Origin: Pseudomonadota bacterium
Lineage (GTDB): Bacteria > Pseudomonadota > Alphaproteobacteria > Rhizobiales > Kaistiaceae
Assembly (NCBI GenBank): GCA_023433185.1
Contig: JAEZEN010000495.1
Coordinates: 1 to 9,768, forward strand
Direction: 5' to 3'
DNA length: 9,768 nucleotides
Shown here piece by piece: positions 7,201 through 9,768 of the stretch (within the stretch, counting starts at the first letter, position 1; the number at the start of each line of letters is the position of its first letter). Under the pieces are notes generated by a model that was not told the DNA's origin, did no database searches, and saw nothing but the letters and a program-made list of their open reading frames with translations. A program made the translations under genes and the position numbers.

Positions 7201-8493
7201 TCAGGAGGGAGCGATCAGGGGAGGGCGGAGGACCGCGGGCGGGTCGCTCGCCGCGGCCCGTGCCTCGAGCGGGGTCCGGAAGAGCAGTTCGCGGTCGCGC
7301 ATGAACTTGGCGAGGAGCGGCAGGGCGGCGGCCCCGATGGCGCGCGCGCCGTTGCCGATCGAGCCCTCGGCGACCAGGATCGGCTGCAGGCCGTTGGTGT
7401 CGAGGCGGCCGAGGCGGGCGCGGGTCGCCTCGACGATTCGCCGGCGGACGCCTGCCGGCAGCGCCCCGTCGATCACCGCCACTTCGAAGTCGATGACGGC
7501 GAGGGCGTCGACCACCGCGTGGGCGATGCCGTCAGCCCCGCGCTCGATCCAGGGGCCGAGGTAGTCGTCGATCGAACTCCAGTCGTCGGGGGATTCCCAG
7601 ATCGGCGAGGCATCGCCGCCGCCGGCCGTGACGGCGCGTTCCAGGAGATACATCGATGCAACGTGGAGAAGCGGCCGGCAGGCCGGCGCATCGCCGCTGT
7701 CCGGCACGAGAATCTGGCCGATCGAGCCGGCATAGCCGGTGCGGCCCGGGAACAGGTGTCCATCGATGACGATGCCGCCGCCGATGAACCAGGCGACGAA
7801 GACGTAGAGCATCTCCGGGTGGCGCCCCGCCCTGCCGAAGAGCAGTTCCGCCGCGCAGGCCGCGGTCGCGTCGTTGCAGGAGAAGACGGGGAGGTCGGTG
7901 CCCCGCCCGACATCGGCGGCGAAGTCGATCCCCTTCCAGCCCTGCATGGCGCCGGGCGGCGAGCCGACCTCCTCCTCCCAGTTCCACAACTCGCCGGGAA
8001 GGGCCAGGCCGAGCCCGGCGATGCGCTCCCGGAGGGTGGCCGGCAGTGACGCGCCGAGCCGTTCGCACGCTTCGGTGATGAAGGCGAGCAGGGATGCCGG
8101 TTCGGGATAGAGGTAGGTACGGTGCAGTTCGGCGCGGACGGCGCCGACGAAATCCATCAGGACGACCTCGCTCCGCCGTCGCCCGATCTTGACGCCGATC
8201 GAGAACGCGCCCTCCGGATTGAGCGAGACCGGGACCGAAGGCTGGCCGACCCGGCCGCGCTGCGGCGCGTGGCGCAGGAGCAGTCCGTCTGCCTCGAGCT
8301 GGTGGACGATGGCCGAAACGGTCGGTGGCGACAGGCCCGTGAGCCGCGCGATATCGGCCTTGGGAAGGGCACGGTGATGGCGGACGAGCGACAGGACGAG
8401 GCGTTCGTTGTAAAGGCGCACGCCGGTCTGCCGCGTCCCGCGCCCCAGGTTGGCCGGCGGCGTCGCGTCCCGTCCGTCGATCTCGGTGTCCAT
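7201..8493 (-). CDS. ROK-family transcriptional repressor, FrcR-like
   Basis: This 430-residue protein is a sugar-responsive DNA-binding regulator. A winged helix-turn-helix lies at about 28-75, with PKADIARLTGLSPPTVSAIVHQLEADGLL split as helix 44-54, turn and recognition helix 55-67. A ROK domain follows from about 96. Signs that it is not a kinase: the usual DxGGT phosphate loop reads VKIGRRRSE (101-109), although CNDATAACAAE (206-216) keeps the Asp208 of the sugar-binding motif. The zinc-binding CxCGxxGC cluster is absent; the region reads ACRPLLH (270-276). ATG 8493 is chosen because the helix-turn-helix then begins at the usual distance from the N-terminus; GTG 8529 would add 12 residues but would overlap the predicted promoter. 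It is divergent from a frcB-like gene, the layout of the rhizobial frc locus, and probably controls both that gene and the DRL-like gene behind it. Confidence 0.88.
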   Translation of the reverse strand: MDTEIDGRDATPPANLGRGTRQTGVRLYNERLVLSLVRHHRALPKADIARLTGLSPPTVSAIVHQLEADGLLLRHAPQRGRVGQPSVPVSLNPEGAFSIGVKIGRRRSEVVLMDFVGAVRAELHRTYLYPEPASLLAFITEACERLGASLPATLRERIAGLGLALPGELWNWEEEVGSPPGAMQGWKGIDFAADVGRGTDLPVFSCNDATAACAAELLFGRAGRHPEMLYVFVAWFIGGGIVIDGHLFPGRTGYAGSIGQILVPDSGDAPACRPLLHVASMYLLERAVTAGGGDASPIWESPDDWSSIDDYLGPWIERGADGIAHAVVDALAVIDFEVAVIDGALPAGVRRRIVEATRARLGRLDTNGLQPILVAEGSIGNGARAIGAAALPLLAKFMRDRELLFRTPLEARAAASDPPAVLRPPLIAPS

Positions 8494-8522
8494 CGTCCCA
8501 GCGCCGGTGATGCCAAGTGCCA

Positions 8523-8551
8523 AGAGCACCAGCGATGAAGGGGTGTGTCAA
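8523..8551 (-). promoter_or_regulatory. Candidate promoter of the ROK repressor gene
   Basis: On the minus strand a perfect TTGACA -35 hexamer occupies 8551-8546. At 17 nt spacing the -10 would be 8528-8523 (TGCTCT), a poor match to TATAAT. Transcription would begin near 8516, leaving a leader of about 20 nt before ATG 8493; this also argues against GTG 8529 as the start. The -35 is strong, the -10 weak, so the call is tentative. Confidence 0.4.
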
Positions 8552-8583
8552 TATATAAATTAAGATAACTAACTTATTGACTC
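8545..8583. promoter_or_regulatory. Candidate operator: AT-rich inverted repeats between divergent promoters
   Basis: GTGTCAATA (8545-8553) and TATTGACTC (8575-8583) form an inverted repeat with 8 of 9 positions complementary, centred at 8564. Inside lie two overlapping 16-nt imperfect palindromes: TCAATATATAAATTAA (8548-8563) and TAAGATAACTAACTTA (8561-8576), each matching at 6 of 8 half-site positions. ROK repressors such as NagC and Mlc bind AT-rich palindromes, so this is the natural site for the adjacent repressor. Binding itself is inferred. Confidence 0.5.
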
Positions 8584-8605
8584 GGCGCCGTGCCGGTGCT
8601 TTCTT
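8577..8605 (+). promoter_or_regulatory. Candidate promoter of the frcB-like gene
   Basis: TTGACT (8577-8582) is a near-consensus -35 hexamer. With 17 nt spacing the -10 would be TTTCTT (8600-8605), a weak match in a local T-rich patch. The leader before ATG 8705 would be about 90 nt. The position mirrors the minus-strand -35 across the palindromic island. Confidence 0.4.
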
Positions 8606-8691
8606 TTCCGCCGCCGGTCATTCGGGAGTGAGCCGGTCGGGCCGCAGTTCACGGTCACATCTACTCCGTTGTTTGTGCACAGGTTACCTTT

Positions 8692-8698
8692 GGGAGGA
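8692..8698 (+). promoter_or_regulatory. Ribosome binding site deciding the frcB-like start
   Basis: GGGAGGA is a strong Shine-Dalgarno sequence. The in-frame ATG at 8699 directly abuts it with no spacer, whereas ATG 8705 lies 7 nt beyond the GGGAGG core, so 8705 is the start. The resulting protein begins with a normal basic signal-peptide N-terminus (MTRKR). Confidence 0.75.
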
Positions 8699-8704
8699 AT
8701 GTTC

Positions 8705-9739
8705 ATGACTCGTAAGCGACTGACCATGATGCTCGCCGCCGCGTCGGCGACCGCCATGCTCGCCGGTGCTCCGGCGATGGCCGAGGAGGTCCTCGTCGGC
8801 CTCGTCACCAAGACCGACAACAACCCCTTCTTCGTGAAGATGCGGGAAGGCGCGCAGGCCAAGGCCAACGAACTCGGCATCAAGCTGCAGGCATTCGCCG
8901 GCAAGTACGACGGCGACAACGACGGCCAGGTTGCCGCGATCGAGAACCTCATCTCGGCGGGCGCCAAGGGCATCCTGATCACGCCGAGCGACACCAAGGC
9001 GATCGTGCCGACGATCGAGAAGGCCCGCGAGGCCGGCATCCTGGTGATCGCGCTCGACACGCCGCTCGATCCGACCGACGCTGCCGACGCCACGCTTGCG
9101 ACCGACAACTTCAAGGCCGGACTGCTGATCGGCGAATGGGCCGCCAAGACCCTCGGTCCGGAAGGCACCGAGAACGCCGTGATCGCGTTCCTCGACGCCC
9201 TCGAGCAGCAGCCGACCGTCGACGTCGCCCGCGACCAGGGCTTCATGCAGGGCTTCGGCATCGACATCAAGGACCCGAAGCGCTACCTCGACGAGGATGA
9301 CGCCCGGATCTGCGGTCACCAGTGGGGTGCGGGCGCCGAGGAAGGCGGCCGGACCGGCATGGAGACGCTCCTCCAGAAGTGCCCGGACATCAACGTCGTC
9401 TACACGATCAACGAGCCGACCGCGGCCGGCGCCTGGGAAGCCCTCAAGGCTCTCGGCAAGGACGACGGTTCGGTCCTGATCGTCTCGGTCGACGGCGGCT
9501 GCCCGGGTGTCGAGAACGTCAAGGACGGCGTGATCGGCGCCACCGCTATGCAGTTCCCGCTGCTCATGGCCTCCATGGGCGTCGAGGCGGTTGCCGAGTA
9601 CGTCAAGTCGGGCGCCAAGCCGGGCGTGACGGAAGGTCTCGACTTCTTCAACACCGGTGTCACGCTGATCACCGACAAGCCGGTCGACGGTCTCGAGTCC
9701 GAGACCTCCGAGGTCGGCCTGACCAAGTGCTGGGGCTAA
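8705..9739 (+). CDS. frcB: FrcB-like periplasmic fructose (fructose/ribose/mannose) binding protein
   Basis: This 344-residue secreted protein binds a hexose and delivers it to a CUT2 ABC importer. The signal peptide is clear: MTRKR, a hydrophobic stretch and a likely cut after AMA at residue 26. The mature sequence closely follows rhizobial FrcB as I recall it: [18 protein letters not shown] (33-50), [17 protein letters not shown] (86-102), [10 protein letters not shown] with Asp118, [12 protein letters not shown] (176-187), [12 protein letters not shown] (232-243, Asn236), SVDGGCPGV (261-269, Asp263), [11 protein letters not shown] (279-289) and the terminal KCWG. These are the pocket positions of ribose-binding-type proteins. 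It faces a ROK repressor gene, as in the frcR-frcBCAK arrangement of Sinorhizobium; frcC and frcA homologues are expected directly right of the window. The sequence supports the family strongly; fructose specificity is inferred by homology. Confidence 0.9.
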   Translation: MTRKRLTMMLAAASATAMLAGAPAMAEEVLVGLVTKTDNNPFFVKMREGAQAKANELGIKLQAFAGKYDGDNDGQVAAIENLISAGAKGILITPSDTKAIVPTIEKAREAGILVIALDTPLDPTDAADATLATDNFKAGLLIGEWAAKTLGPEGTENAVIAFLDALEQQPTVDVARDQGFMQGFGIDIKDPKRYLDEDDARICGHQWGAGAEEGGRTGMETLLQKCPDINVVYTINEPTAAGAWEALKALGKDDGSVLIVSVDGGCPGVENVKDGVIGATAMQFPLLMASMGVEAVAEYVKSGAKPGVTEGLDFFNTGVTLITDKPVDGLESETSEVGLTKCWG

Positions 9740-9768
9740 CGGTTCTCCCGACGCCGCGGGGCTAGCCC

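Larger units (their letters stand above)
8494..8704. other. Divergent control region between the ROK repressor and frcB-like genes
   Basis: These 211 nt separate the two divergent genes. About 8546-8580 is very AT-rich in an otherwise GC-rich window and contains the paired promoter and operator elements listed separately. The rest (8585-8704) is the leader of the frcB-like gene; it includes an imperfect stem, CCGGTCA (8614-8620) with TGAGCCGG (8629-8636, one bulged G), and ends in a strong ribosome binding site. No small gene is convincing here. Confidence 0.6.

Noticed and set aside
5709..7304. Plus-strand open frame of about 530 codons opposite the DRL-like gene
   Set aside because: Antisense shadow with repetitive charged composition; the reverse strand encodes a well-conserved enzyme.
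8494..8529. GTG 8529 as the start of the ROK repressor
   Set aside because: It would lie upstream of the expected transcription start, has no evident Shine-Dalgarno sequence, and adds 12 residues without family support. ATG 8493 is preferred, though its own ribosome binding site is also weak.
9759..9768. Palindrome GGGCTAGCCC at the right edge
   Set aside because: It is only 10 bp without a loop and is cut by the window end, so neither a terminator nor an operator can be judged.

Overview
This window is high-GC DNA with tightly packed genes. It most likely comes from an alphaproteobacterium, probably a member of the Hyphomicrobiales (rhizobia-like). The evidence is the strong C/G preference at third codon positions, the frcR-frcB style divergent locus typical of rhizobia, a single-domain FrcA-like sugar ATPase, and a DRL-type oxidoreductase of the kind described in Brucella. 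No tRNA, rRNA, insertion sequence or CRISPR array was found. Seven complete or nearly complete genes and one 5'-truncated gene fill almost all of the window.

Left block (1-4362, + strand): a gene cut by the window edge encodes the C-terminal part of an N,N-dimethylformamidase large-subunit-like protein. It is followed 26 nt later by a complete CUT2-type sugar ABC importer: periplasmic binding protein, permease and single-domain ATPase. Permease and ATPase overlap by ATGA. A strong hairpin with a T-rich tail lies between the binding protein and permease genes, and a second hairpin sits just before the permease ribosome binding site. This suggests that expression drops after the binding protein gene.

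Middle (4379-5840, - strand): a CPA1-type cation/proton antiporter gene ends tail-to-tail with the ATPase gene. Upstream of it is a 250-nt non-coding stretch with two strong GC-rich inverted repeats.

Right block (5841-9768): a ROK-family repressor gene (- strand) is followed 34 nt later by a DXR-like (DRL) NAD(P)-dependent oxidoreductase gene. Divergent from them is a gene for a FrcB-type fructose/ribose/mannose-binding protein. The permease and ATPase genes of this second importer are expected just beyond the right edge. The 211-nt gap between the repressor and binding protein genes holds a strikingly AT-rich island with two outward-facing -35-like hexamers arranged as an inverted repeat around overlapping imperfect palindromes. 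This is a plausible operator-promoter region for the repressor.

The picture is a carbohydrate-uptake region with two distinct CUT2 importers. I do not see a clearly novel defence or mobile system. The most unusual points are two enzyme-transporter pairings: a DMFase-like protein with a sugar-type importer, and a DXR-like reductase with a frc-type repressor and binding protein. The symmetric divergent control region is the third.
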